DNA from: Bacteroidota bacterium
GTDB taxonomy: Bacteria; Bacteroidota; Bacteroidia; UBA7662
DNA: 27,556 nt
NCBI GenBank assembly: GCA_016868875.1
Contig: VGFN01000006.1
Coordinates: 1 to 27,556 of the forward strand
Reading direction: 5' to 3'
This document shows, in pieces, positions 1-8,288 of the stretch. Under the pieces are notes generated by a model. That model was given only the letters and a program-made list of their open reading frames with translations, was not told the origin of the DNA and searched no databases. Numbering within the stretch: position 1 is the first letter of the stretch; every line of letters begins with the position of its first letter. A program made the translations under genes and the position numbers.

Positions 1-120
1 AAGAGTTTCTCTTTCGCCATATTGATCGGACTTATTGTGGGCACCTATTCTTCTATCTTCACTGCATCGGCCTTGGTCCTTGATACGGTGAAGTGGATGG
101 AAGGTCGTTCCAAGCGATAA
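1..120 (+). CDS. secDF: Protein translocase subunit SecDF/SecF, C-terminal end (partial)
   Basis: Only the last 39 codons lie in the window, read in frame 1 and ending at TAA (118-120). They encode a hydrophobic helix with the segment LIGLIVGTYSSIFTASAL, which matches the last transmembrane helix of SecF and of the fused SecDF of Bacteroidota, where GTYSSIF is highly conserved. A short basic tail (EGRSKR) follows. SecDF is an inner-membrane RND-type protein that uses the proton gradient to pull proteins through SecYEG. Whether this is a fused SecDF or a separate SecF cannot be decided from this end alone. The DUF58 gene starts 28 bases downstream on the same strand. Confidence 0.85.
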   Translation, partial: KSFSFAILIGLIVGTYSSIFTASALVLDTVKWMEGRSKR

Positions 121-148
121 TTGACCTCCAAGAATTAAAGAGGCTTCA

Positions 149-1084
149 ATGGCGAACATCGAAGTAGATTCATGGACCCCTGCTGATTTTGAATCGGCAG
201 GGGTTTTGGATTTATTGGCAAGGCAGTCCGTCGAAGGCTTTATAACCGGTTTGCATGCCAGTCCTGATCACGGGTTTTCGGTGGAATTTGCCGAACACCG
301 CTTGTACAATACTGGTGAATCGACCCGGCATATTGATTGGAAATTACTGGCTAGAACCGACAAACTTTTCACCAAGCGCTACGAAGAAGAAACCAATTTA
401 AGAGCGCATTTTTTGCTGGATGCTTCGGCGTCGATGTTTTATCCGGAGGGTACCGGGAGAAAATGGGAGTTTTCGATAAGAGCCATTGCGGCCTTGGTGC
501 ATTTGTTGGAGAAACAAAGGGATGCCTACGGGCTCCTGCTTTTTGACAAGGAATTAAGGAGAATTTTGCGCCCCTCCATGGGCAAATCCCATCATCATCG
601 TATGATGTTGCACCTGCAGAAAGCACTGCGCTCCAAAGCTGAAGATTATGGCAGTCAAACCAAGTTGTTGTCGGCCTTGCATGAATTGGCAGAAACCATG
701 CCACCTCGGTCCATGCTTGTATTGTTTAGCGACTGTTTTGAAACAGGACTCAATTCCATGGACGAGCTTGCCGCTGCATTGCAACACCTTCGGTACAAAA
801 AGCACGAGGTGCTCTTGTTTCATACGGTGGATGAAGCAACTGAATTGGCCTTTGACTGGCCCAACAGGCCCTATACGTTGGTGGATCCTGAAAGCGGGAG
901 GCAATTGCGCTTGAACCCTGCGGAATACAGGGAAGCCTATCGTGATCAGGCCCTAAAGTTTAGAGAATCCTTGCGTCTCCGTTGCGGTCAATTCGGAATT
1001 GACCTCATCGAGGCCGACTGCGCTATAGGTCATGTCAAGGTCTTGGAGGCCTTTTTGAGAAGGCGTTCCCGCCGGAACCTGTAG
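149..1084 (+). CDS. DUF58 domain protein (VWA-like)
   Basis: A 311-residue soluble protein of the DUF58 family. The family hallmark is seen at residues ~50-90: YNTGEST, then HIDWKLLARTDKLFTKRYEEE. It is followed by LLDASASM (~90-97), the metal-binding DxSxS start of a von Willebrand A-like fold. There is no signal peptide or membrane segment. DUF58 proteins usually sit beside a MoxR AAA+ ATPase and are thought to act with it as chaperone-like assembly factors; no moxR is visible here, though one could lie left of the window. An AAAGAGG stretch precedes the ATG by 6 bases. The 3' end overlaps the convergent EamA gene by 55 bases. Family assignment is firm; function is inferred only. Confidence 0.88.
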   Translation: MANIEVDSWTPADFESAGVLDLLARQSVEGFITGLHASPDHGFSVEFAEHRLYNTGESTRHIDWKLLARTDKLFTKRYEEETNLRAHFLLDASASMFYPEGTGRKWEFSIRAIAALVHLLEKQRDAYGLLLFDKELRRILRPSMGKSHHHRMMLHLQKALRSKAEDYGSQTKLLSALHELAETMPPRSMLVLFSDCFETGLNSMDELAAALQHLRYKKHEVLLFHTVDEATELAFDWPNRPYTLVDPESGRQLRLNPAEYREAYRDQALKFRESLRLRCGQFGIDLIEADCAIGHVKVLEAFLRRRSRRNL

Positions 1085-2013
1085 TTTTTGAACCAAGCTT
1101 CTCCAAGGACCGTGGCGATCAGGATGGTGGTCCCTATATAAAACAAAGGGGACATTCGTTCGCTTTCGCCGAAGAGCCAATACCCCAATACAATTCCGTA
1201 AACAGGCTCCATGTTCACCGACAGCACAAAAGTGAAAGGGTCGATTTGCCGCATCAGGCGTATACTGGCGACAAAGGGATAACACGTACAAACCAAGGCC
1301 AGGACAGCGACCCAAAACCAATCCATGGCGCTAAGGCTCAGCCATGGCCATGGAAAAGGAGGCATTGTTAAGGCACCCGAATTTGGGGTCGATATCCACC
1401 AATACCTGAACAGTAGCCAAAGGCTAATACCCAGCAAGCCACCGACCATTTCCCAGAAGGCCACCTGCAAAGGCTGAAAGCGTTCGGTTAACTTGGAATT
1501 CAAAACCGCAAACCAAGCTGCTAACATGGCGGACAGGCATGCGGTCCACCATGCCAACGGCGAAAAATGTTGAATCTTCATCAGCAAAAACATTGCAAGC
1601 ATGGCGAGGCATGATAATGCGATTTCGCTAATGCCGGGGATCTGTTTTCGATAAAGGGCTTTGATGAGGGAGGCCCACAACGCGGAGGTGGCCAAGCCGG
1701 CCAAAGTCAAGGCGATGTTCGATAGGTCAATGGCATGGTAGAAGGTCACCCAATGCAAGGCGATGATCCAACCTGTTCCTAACAGGGGCCACAGGGATTT
1801 CAAAGGCATCGCCAAGGGAACTCGGGTTGCTGAAGACCATAATCCGATGATCAAGAAGGCGATGGCCATGCGGTTCCAAACCAAATCCAAGGCATGGACC
1901 TCGATAAGTTTCCCCAAAATGGCAGTAAATCCCCAAACAAAGACGATAAAATGCATTTCGGCATAGGCCAACCATCCAGCTTTGCGCTGAATTAACGTAA
2001 TGGATTCCTTCAT
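1030..2013 (-). CDS. EamA/DMT-family transporter
   Basis: A 327-residue, strongly hydrophobic protein with about ten predicted membrane helices, the layout of the drug/metabolite transporter (EamA, RhaT-like) family. The first helix contains FVWGFTAILGK, the typical WG.....K/R entry motif. The second repeat holds SVNMEPVYGIVLGYWLFGE, matching the conserved LEPV.......LGE segment near the penultimate helix. Members export or import small metabolites across the inner membrane, and the substrate cannot be read from sequence. The ATG lies 5 bases after the lptG stop, so it is very likely the last gene of the mtgA-lptG unit. Its 3' end overlaps the DUF58 gene by 55 bases on the opposite strand. 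Confidence 0.85.
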   Translation of the reverse strand: MKESITLIQRKAGWLAYAEMHFIVFVWGFTAILGKLIEVHALDLVWNRMAIAFLIIGLWSSATRVPLAMPLKSLWPLLGTGWIIALHWVTFYHAIDLSNIALTLAGLATSALWASLIKALYRKQIPGISEIALSCLAMLAMFLLMKIQHFSPLAWWTACLSAMLAAWFAVLNSKLTERFQPLQVAFWEMVGGLLGISLWLLFRYWWISTPNSGALTMPPFPWPWLSLSAMDWFWVAVLALVCTCYPFVASIRLMRQIDPFTFVLSVNMEPVYGIVLGYWLFGESERMSPLFYIGTTILIATVLGEAWFKNYRFRRERLLKKASKTLT

Positions 2014-2018
2014 GCTGC

Positions 2019-3098
2019 CTATTTAGGGGCCCGATAGTAAAGCCAGGCTGTGCCCAGGCCAAACAAAATATTGGGGGTCCAAGCCGCAAGCATAGGTGGG
2101 AAATCGCCTTTGATGGCAAAAGTTAGGCTGAATCGTTGCATCACGATAAAGGCAAAGCATAAGCCCAAACCAATCCCTAATACAGGACCTATGCCGCCTC
2201 GAATTTTGCGAGTGGAGAGGCTCAAACCCATCAAGGTAAAAAGGATCGCAGAGAAGGGAATCGAGAGTCGGCTGTAATGTTCCACCCAAAAAGGTTCGGT
2301 GGCTTCATTGCCCTTACGTTCCAATTCTTGAATATAGCGGAGCAAGTCTTTTCTGCCCAGGAGGTAGGCATCCGAAGCGATGGATTGGTTAAAGTCTTCG
2401 GGACGAAAGCCGAGTTTGCGTTGACTCTGCGCTTGAGTGGTGACTTTGAGGCGGGAGCCCCTCCATTGACGTTCGGTGACTTGCATAAGGTCCCAGCATT
2501 GGCATTTGGAATTCCATCGAATCCGCTCGGCACTGAGCCTAAAGATCAATCGCCGATGACGGAATCGATCCATGGCCAGGCGGTATCCGGTGCTATCGGT
2601 ATTGGAATACGACTCTAGGTAAACCATGCGACCTGGACCTGTCTGGAATTGCTGATTCCGGGAATGGCTGTAGTAGGGATCCCGAAGGTAAAGACTTTCG
2701 AAACGTATCCTAGCTTGATTGGAAGCAGGTAAAACCCAATTGCTCAGGTAATAATTAAGGCCACCAATCAACACAGCCACCCCAAGAAAAGGCATACAGA
2801 GCCGTCGGAATGACCAGCCGGTGTTGAGGACTGCAATGATTTCATTGCGTTCAGCCAAGCGGGCCCCTGTAAAGATGATGGCGATAAAGACAAAGAGGGG
2901 GCTGAGCAGATTCGCATAATAGGGTATGAAATGCACATAGTACTCGCTCCAAACCTGGCTTGCTCCTAAGGAGTGCCTCAAGAAGCCATCCAACTTTTCG
3001 GTAAGATCAAAAACGATTGCTATAACAATGAAAACACCCAAAGCCCCCGTATAATTGCTTAGGTACATCTTTGCCAAATAGCCGTCCAACTTTTTCAT
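2019..3098 (-). CDS. lptG: LptF/LptG-family permease (YjgP/YjgQ), lipopolysaccharide export
   Basis: A 359-residue permease of the YjgP/YjgQ family. N-terminal helices start with KKLDGYLAKMYLSNY and include the hallmark FVFIAIIFTGARLAERNEI (LptF/G coupling region). A soluble periplasmic beta-rich middle (~130-260) and three C-terminal helices follow. LptF and LptG form the membrane part of the ABC machine that extracts LPS from the inner membrane and pushes it toward LptD. Bacteroidota often carry two such permeases, so LptF versus LptG is not certain. I chose the ATG at 3098 because the protein then starts right before helix 1; an upstream in-frame ATG at 3152 would overlap mtgA. It lies 28 bases after mtgA and 5 before the EamA gene. 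Confidence 0.85.
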   Translation of the reverse strand: MKKLDGYLAKMYLSNYTGALGVFIVIAIVFDLTEKLDGFLRHSLGASQVWSEYYVHFIPYYANLLSPLFVFIAIIFTGARLAERNEIIAVLNTGWSFRRLCMPFLGVAVLIGGLNYYLSNWVLPASNQARIRFESLYLRDPYYSHSRNQQFQTGPGRMVYLESYSNTDSTGYRLAMDRFRHRRLIFRLSAERIRWNSKCQCWDLMQVTERQWRGSRLKVTTQAQSQRKLGFRPEDFNQSIASDAYLLGRKDLLRYIQELERKGNEATEPFWVEHYSRLSIPFSAILFTLMGLSLSTRKIRGGIGPVLGIGLGLCFAFIVMQRFSLTFAIKGDFPPMLAAWTPNILFGLGTAWLYYRAPK

Positions 3099-3126
3099 CG
3101 GGATGATTGGGGTCCTGTAAAGTTCC

Positions 3127-3804
3127 TTACTGATCCAAGCGGACCGAGCCAATTTGACGCATGAGGCGTTGAATTTTGGAGGCTCTCCGTTGCATGTAGG
3201 GACTGGGTTGGCCTGGATTACGTTGCCGAGGGTTGGGAAAGGCTGCGACCAACAAAGCAGCTTGTCGTTTGCTCAAATCAGCAGCGCTTTTGTGAAAATA
3301 GGCTTGGGATGCAGCTTCGGCACCGTAAATGCCAGGACCCATTTCAATGCTGTTGAGGTAAACCTCCATGATTCGCTGCTTGGACCACAGCAATTCAATC
3401 GTAACCGTGAAGTAGGCTTCCAGGCCTTTTCGTAAATAATTACGTGCCTGCCAGAGGAAGACATTTTTGGCAGTTTGTTGGGAAATCGTCGATCCACCCA
3501 ACATGCGCTTATTGCCTTTTTGATTATATCGGTAGGCTCGCTGTATGGCCTCAAAGTCAAAGCCATGGTGTTCCATGAAATGTTGATCTTCGGTGGCCAC
3601 AGCCGCTTGGATCAAATGAGGAGAAATTTGCTCTAACGGCACCCAATCCCTGTACCATCGGTGGGCTTGGCCTTTTTGGGGTTCCTCCATCAGCCTAATG
3701 AACATCAGCGGCGTAAAGGGAATTGGAACCCAGCGGTAAAGCAGGGTCAACCCCAACGAAAACAGCCATAACCCCAAGAAAAATCGAAAAACTTTGCGAA
3801 TCAT
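3127..3804 (-). CDS. mtgA: Monofunctional biosynthetic peptidoglycan transglycosylase (GT51)
   Basis: A 225-residue protein with one N-terminal membrane anchor (FFLGLWLFSLGLTLLY) and a complete GT51 domain. Family motifs occur in order: ATEDQHFMEHHGFD (catalytic Glu near residue 72), GGSTISQQTAKN, then WSKQRIMEVYLNSIEMGPGIYG. It polymerises lipid II into glycan strands at the periplasmic face and has no transpeptidase domain, as expected for MtgA. The start is a judgement: the frame is open back to a TTG at 3864, which would add 20 residues, but the ATG at 3804 leaves the usual short cytoplasmic tail before the anchor. It heads the minus-strand unit with lptG and the EamA transporter, so two envelope genes are co-expressed. 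Confidence 0.92.
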   Translation of the reverse strand: MIRKVFRFFLGLWLFSLGLTLLYRWVPIPFTPLMFIRLMEEPQKGQAHRWYRDWVPLEQISPHLIQAAVATEDQHFMEHHGFDFEAIQRAYRYNQKGNKRMLGGSTISQQTAKNVFLWQARNYLRKGLEAYFTVTIELLWSKQRIMEVYLNSIEMGPGIYGAEAASQAYFHKSAADLSKRQAALLVAAFPNPRQRNPGQPSPYMQRRASKIQRLMRQIGSVRLDQ

Positions 3805-3868
3805 TTGAATCTTTTGAGCCAGGGCTATGGGTAACCTGGGTTTCGCAGGGCCATTGGAGTCCAAAGAT

Positions 3869-3900
3869 GCATCGTTTCTTAAACAAATCCAAGACGATGC
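3869..3900. repeat. 7-bp inverted repeat upstream of mtgA
   Basis: GCATCGT (3869-3875) and ACGATGC (3894-3900) are perfect inverted copies separated by 18 bases. The element lies in the divergent gap between mtgA and the glutathione peroxidase gene, ahead of both possible mtgA starts. It could be an operator half-site pair or chance; no other support is visible. Confidence 0.3.
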
Positions 3901-3967
3901 TTGTTAGCTAATCCGAAACAATTCATCATTTTCACTACCATTTGGCCTCCCAAACCCCATCTTTGCC

Positions 3968-4564
3968 TTGAAATTTTCCTTGATCTTCCCATCATTTCTT
4001 AAATTCCTTTCGGTAGCCACTATGATCGCCTGCTCCACCATAGAATCCAAATCTTTGGAGGGTGCTGAGAAAAAAACCGATATTCCTATGAATTTCTACG
4101 ATTTGCAAGCTGAAGACCTTCAAGGTCAAAAAATTTCGTTCTCCCAGTTTCGGGGGAAAAAGGTACTGTTGGTCAATACCGCCTCGGAATGTGGATTTAC
4201 CCCTCAATTGGCGGAGCTCCAAAAGCTCCAAGATCGATACCAAGGCCGGTTGGTGGTGGTCGGAATTCCTACCAACGACTTTGGTGGCCAGGAGCCGTTG
4301 GGTAATTCCGAGATCGGTGCTTTTTGTACGCGCAATTACGGGGTCAATTTTTTGCTGCTAGCCAAAGGCAGCACCCGAGGTACCGGTCAACATCAGGTCA
4401 TTCGTTGGCTAACGACCAAGAGCCTCAACGGGGTCTCTTCCTCCAAGGTATGGTGGAATTTTCAGAAATACTTGGTGGATGAGCAAGGTCAATTGATGAA
4501 TTGGTATTTGCCCACCACCTCTCCGCTGGCATCACGATTGGTCCGCAAAATCGAAGGGCGATGA
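3968..4564 (+). CDS. Glutathione peroxidase family protein, probable lipoprotein
   Basis: A 198-residue protein with a C-terminal glutathione/thioredoxin peroxidase domain. The catalytic Cys75 lies in NTASECGFTPQ, GGQEP supplies the active-site Gln, and WWNFQKYLVD the active-site Trp. FCTRNYGVNF carries the Cys matching the resolving cysteine of thioredoxin-dependent Cys-GPx enzymes; the usual FPCNQF is changed to IPTNDF. The enzyme reduces hydroperoxides, probably with thioredoxin. The N-terminus (SVATMIAC at ~16-23) looks like a lipoprotein signal, implying a periplasmic, membrane-tethered enzyme. The start is TTG at 3968; no in-frame ATG precedes it. An ATG at 4087 would give a cytosolic protein of normal GPx length (~158). 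Its stop overlaps the crtW start (ATGA, 4561-4564). Confidence 0.88.
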   Translation: MKFSLIFPSFLKFLSVATMIACSTIESKSLEGAEKKTDIPMNFYDLQAEDLQGQKISFSQFRGKKVLLVNTASECGFTPQLAELQKLQDRYQGRLVVVGIPTNDFGGQEPLGNSEIGAFCTRNYGVNFLLLAKGSTRGTGQHQVIRWLTTKSLNGVSSSKVWWNFQKYLVDEQGQLMNWYLPTTSPLASRLVRKIEGR

Positions 4565-5322
4565 TCAGCGATGCCTCTTTTGTGGGGCATCATCCCCGCT
4601 TCAAGGCGTTGGTGCATCGTCGGCTTCGCAAAGGTTGGGGCCTGGGAATGGCCACGTTGATCATGGGTGCTTGGGCTCTGTTCCTCCTCTTGGCTTGTTC
4701 GCGTTCATGGTCTTGGCAGAACCCGTCGTTGTATCCCGCCATGGCGTTGCAGACCTTCCTCTTCACAGGCTTATTCATTACCGCTCATGACGCCATGCAC
4801 GGCACGGTTTCATTGAATCCCGTCTTCAACCGCTGGATAGGAAGATTGTGCCTCTGGGCATTTGCGTTTAATTCCTGGAACAGAATGTTGCCCGATCACC
4901 ACCGGCATCATCGCCATGTGGGTACCGATGAGGATCCTGATTTTGGACCACCACGCTTCGGGGCCTGGTTCTTCGGTTTCGTATCCCATTATGTGCGTTG
5001 GTACCAGATTCTGCTCTGTGCTATTCTCTTTAACTACCTTCAGTGGTTGGGGGTTCAGGGTTCCTCCATGGTTCAGTTTTACATCATTCCCTCATTCTTG
5101 AGTTTGCTCCAATTGTTTTACTTTGGAACTTATTTACCTCATTTCTCTGACCCCGGAAGAGGTTTGGTTCCTAACAATGCACATCGCTCTCGAACCCAGC
5201 AAGCCAGGCATCTTTGGGCCTTTCTGACTTGTTATTTTTTTGGATACCATTGGGAGCATCACGAAGCTCCTGCTACGCCATGGTGGATGTTGCCTTTAAC
5301 CAAGAGTTCTCCATTTTCATGA
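4561..5322 (+). CDS. crtW: Beta-carotene ketolase CrtW-type di-iron membrane enzyme
   Basis: A 253-residue membrane protein of the fatty-acid-desaturase superfamily. Its histidine boxes are HDAMH (76-80), DHHRHH (112-117) and HWEHH (230-234), and an HRS at 208-210 adds a further His. The spacing and the flanking segments GTDEDPDF, LQLFYFGTYLPH and PWWMLP are those of CrtW ketolases rather than of lipid desaturases. CrtW adds 4-keto groups to beta-carotene or zeaxanthin (canthaxanthin, astaxanthin) in the inner membrane using O2 and di-iron. Four hydrophobic stretches are visible. The ATG at 4561 overlaps the peroxidase stop and the TGA at 5320 overlaps the TonB receptor start, so translation is probably coupled. 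No other carotenoid gene is in the window. Confidence 0.85.
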   Translation: MISDASFVGHHPRFKALVHRRLRKGWGLGMATLIMGAWALFLLLACSRSWSWQNPSLYPAMALQTFLFTGLFITAHDAMHGTVSLNPVFNRWIGRLCLWAFAFNSWNRMLPDHHRHHRHVGTDEDPDFGPPRFGAWFFGFVSHYVRWYQILLCAILFNYLQWLGVQGSSMVQFYIIPSFLSLLQLFYFGTYLPHFSDPGRGLVPNNAHRSRTQQARHLWAFLTCYFFGYHWEHHEAPATPWWMLPLTKSSPFS

Positions 5323-7811
5323 AATATTTATATTCAATTCTCATCGCTCTACCTTTAGTCCTTGCAGGATCAGCCCAAACTTGGGCCCAAAAAGGCAAAA
5401 TCACCGGAAGGGTCAAGGATGCGTTAACGGGTCAGGCGATTCCATTTGCCAATGTGATTATTCCTGGCACAACCCAAGGTACCACAACGAACGATTTGGG
5501 GGTTTACACCTTGGAACAGCTGGACAGGGGATACTATAACATCACCGTTTCTTTTCTGGGTTATAAGTCCAAAACCTTTTTTGAGATCCAAGTTAGCGAT
5601 GCGAGGGTAGCCCTTTTGGATGTGGAGTTGGAAACGGACAGCAGGGCCCTACAAGCGGTGGAGGTGCAGGCTTCGGCATTCTCGCGTACCGACGAAAGCC
5701 CCTTGTCGCTTCGCAATATTGGGGTTGCCGAAATTCAGCGAAATCCTGGAGGCAACCGGGATATTTCCAAGGCCATACAGTCCTTACCGGGGGTTTCGTC
5801 CGGGGTGAGTTTTCGCAACGATATCATTATTAGAGGGGGTGCCCCGAACGAAAATCGTTTTTACTTGGATGGGGTAGAGGTTCCCGTTATCAATCACTTT
5901 GCAACCCAAGGCAGTTCAGGTGGTCCGGTGGGTATTATCAATGTGGACATGATTCGTGAAGTGGACTTCTATTCCGGAGCCTTCCCGGCCAACCGCGGTA
6001 ATGCATTGAGTTCTGTATTTGAGTTCAAACAGAAAGACGCCCGCAGCGATAAAGCCGCTTTTCGGTCCATTGTGGGGGCCAGCGATATTGGTTTAATCGC
6101 CGAAGGACCCCTTGGGCCCAAAACCACCTATGTGCTTTCGGCAAGGCGCAGTTACCTTCAATTTCTTTTTTCGGCCATAGGCTTGCCCTTTCTTCCGACG
6201 TTCAACGGTTTTCAGGCCAAGGTGAAACACCGAATTGACAACCAAAACGAATTGTATTTCATAGGTCTGGGGGCGATCGATCAGTTCCAATTGAATACCG
6301 ACCTCAACCTAAGTTACGATCCCTTACTTAATCCCAAGATCAAAACCTTAGCCGATACCGAGTTGGTGGACCAACAACGGTATATCCTTGGCTATATCCC
6401 GGTGACCACCCAATGGAACTATACCAACGGCTTGGTTTACAAACATTACGCCAAAACCGGGGTGATGACTTTCGTATTAAGCCGCAACATGCTCAACAAT
6501 GTTCAATACAAACATTTGGGCAATAACGAAGACAGTGTCCTCCTTCAAGACTATGTCTCCCAAGAGAGCGATAACCGGTTTCGCTTTGAACACCAACTTC
6601 GTAGTTCGTCCGGTTACAAAATTTCCTACGGTTTGAGCTTGGAACGCTCTAGGTATTTTGTTCATAACGAATCCAAGGAATTGGTGGCCGATACCTCCAA
6701 CGCGGGTAATCCCCCTCAATTGGTGTCTAGGTCCTTTGAAAGCCTCCTGCGCTTTAATCGCTGGGGTATTTTTGGGCAAGTATCGCGCTCCTATTTCGCT
6801 GAACTTTTGGTAACTTCGGCAGGGGTACGGTTGGACGGTTGCGATTGGGCCAAGTCGACTTCCAATATGTTGGAACAATTTTCTCCGCGATTATCCTTGT
6901 CCTATAATTTTGCTCCACGTTGGACGATCAATGCCAACACGGGGATGTATTATCAACTCCCCTCCTATACGCTGCTGGGTTTTCGAAACGCAGACGGTGA
7001 ACTGCTCAACCAACGCAACGGGCTTAGGTACATGAACAACAGCCATTGGGTGGCCGGTCTGGAATACTTCGGAGGCAAGACGTTCAAGGCAACCCTGGAG
7101 TCCTTTTACAAGGTGTATTCCGATGTTCCGATTTTGCAGGATCGGGGGATTAGCCTTGCCAATTTAGGCGCTGATTTTGGGATTATCGGGAATGAACCCG
7201 CCTTGTCCCTTGGCGCTGGCAAAACCTACGGTTTGGAACTCATGCTTCAACAGAAGCTCAACAAGGGTTTTTATGGCATTATGGCGTTGACTTGGGTTCG
7301 TTCACTTTTTGACAATCGTTCGCCGGTGAATTCGACCCTAGCTCCAACATTGACCCCTTCGGCTTGGGATAATCGTTATTTGTTAACCCTGACAGGAGGC
7401 AAAATTTTTGCGAAAAATTGGGAAATCGGGGTTCGTTTTCGTTATGTTGGGGCTCCTCCGTTTACGCCATTTGATAGCGCATCCCTCAACAAAGCGATAT
7501 GGAATCAATTTGGGCGTTCTACCTTGGATTTTAATCGATTGAACAGCCAACGTAGTGGGGCCACGACGCAATTGGACCTGCGTGTAGATCGCAAATGGGA
7601 ATTCAAAGGTTGGGCATTGAATTTGTATTTGGATATCCAAAACGCCCTCAACCAGCAGACCTTGGGACCTCCATTTTTGGTCGCCGCGAGGGATCGTGGA
7701 ACTGGGGCTTTGTTAACAAACCCCAACCAACCGGATCGTTATCTGGCATCTGAATTGCCGAATACGGCAGGTCAATTGTTGCCCACGGTGGGCATTATTG
7801 TGGATTTTTAG
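5319..7811 (+). CDS. TonB-dependent outer-membrane receptor
   Basis: An 830-residue protein. A signal peptide (to about residue 24, ending AQTWAQ) is followed by a carboxypeptidase-regulatory-like domain (~27-115: ITGRVKDALTGQAIPFANV, then NDLGVYTLEQLDRGYY). A plug follows at ~125-250 (SKAIQSLPGVSSG, IIIRGGAPNENRFYLDGVEVP), then a beta-barrel ending in the aromatic VGIIVDF. This is the layout of Bacteroidota TonB-dependent transporters without a SusD partner; none is adjacent. Such receptors import siderophores, vitamins, metals or oligomers across the outer membrane, and the ligand is not readable here. The ATG at 5319 overlaps the crtW stop; the signal peptide directly after it supports this start over upstream in-frame ATGs. 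The 3' end overlaps the convergent HAD gene by 17 bases. Confidence 0.92.
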   Translation: MKYLYSILIALPLVLAGSAQTWAQKGKITGRVKDALTGQAIPFANVIIPGTTQGTTTNDLGVYTLEQLDRGYYNITVSFLGYKSKTFFEIQVSDARVALLDVELETDSRALQAVEVQASAFSRTDESPLSLRNIGVAEIQRNPGGNRDISKAIQSLPGVSSGVSFRNDIIIRGGAPNENRFYLDGVEVPVINHFATQGSSGGPVGIINVDMIREVDFYSGAFPANRGNALSSVFEFKQKDARSDKAAFRSIVGASDIGLIAEGPLGPKTTYVLSARRSYLQFLFSAIGLPFLPTFNGFQAKVKHRIDNQNELYFIGLGAIDQFQLNTDLNLSYDPLLNPKIKTLADTELVDQQRYILGYIPVTTQWNYTNGLVYKHYAKTGVMTFVLSRNMLNNVQYKHLGNNEDSVLLQDYVSQESDNRFRFEHQLRSSSGYKISYGLSLERSRYFVHNESKELVADTSNAGNPPQLVSRSFESLLRFNRWGIFGQVSRSYFAELLVTSAGVRLDGCDWAKSTSNMLEQFSPRLSLSYNFAPRWTINANTGMYYQLPSYTLLGFRNADGELLNQRNGLRYMNNSHWVAGLEYFGGKTFKATLESFYKVYSDVPILQDRGISLANLGADFGIIGNEPALSLGAGKTYGLELMLQQKLNKGFYGIMALTWVRSLFDNRSPVNSTLAPTLTPSAWDNRYLLTLTGGKIFAKNWEIGVRFRYVGAPPFTPFDSASLNKAIWNQFGRSTLDFNRLNSQRSGATTQLDLRVDRKWEFKGWALNLYLDIQNALNQQTLGPPFLVAARDRGTGALLTNPNQPDRYLASELPNTAGQLLPTVGIIVDF

Positions 7812-8175
7812 GAGGACGGTTCCAAGGGCTGAAATTTTGAGCCTCTTGGAGCGTGGCTTTCCAATTTCCACGGAAGGTTAATGCACGGTCGTCGATATAA
7901 ACATCGGCCATCGGCTTTCCGAAATTCCATATACGATCGTAGGGGATCTTGTGATGTTCCAGCCATATTTTCATGGCTTGATCCTGGGCTTTTTCTTGGT
8001 CTTTGTGATATAATTTGTTACTTCGAATGGAGAAGATATAAATCTTCCACCCCATGTCTTTCATGGCTTGCAAGGCCTCACGACTACCCTCTACGGGTTC
8101 ATCGTAAATTTGTCCGTCCTTCCATCCTTCGCTGTATCGGTGCAGGACTCCGTCAAAATCGATGGCTACGGTCAT
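7795..8175 (-). CDS. Small HAD-superfamily hydrolase (BT0820-like)
   Basis: A 126-residue protein with a minimal HAD fold. Motif I is AIDFDGVLH (residues ~4-12), motif II lies near IYIFSIRS, and motif IV is DVYIDDRALTFRGNW. There is no cap domain beyond a short insertion. It resembles the small Bacteroidota phosphatases typified by BT0820, whose substrate is unknown, and also polynucleotide-kinase-type phosphatase domains. The DxD nucleophile/acid pair and the paired late Asp are intact, so activity is likely. I chose the ATG at 8175 directly before motif I; an in-frame start at 8235 would add 20 unconserved, proline-rich residues. It is transcribed alone, divergent from the VIT1 gene. Confidence 0.8.
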   Translation of the reverse strand: MTVAIDFDGVLHRYSEGWKDGQIYDEPVEGSREALQAMKDMGWKIYIFSIRSNKLYHKDQEKAQDQAMKIWLEHHKIPYDRIWNFGKPMADVYIDDRALTFRGNWKATLQEAQNFSPWNRPPKNPQ

Positions 8176-8288
8176 TGGTGGGGTATTTACAGGGTCTGGG
8201 TTCAGGGGTGGTTTTGCGACCAAAGGTCGACTCAAGGCCTGTGAAGATAGGTTCGATGCGAGCTCTTTCGAATTGTATCTTCGTGCTA

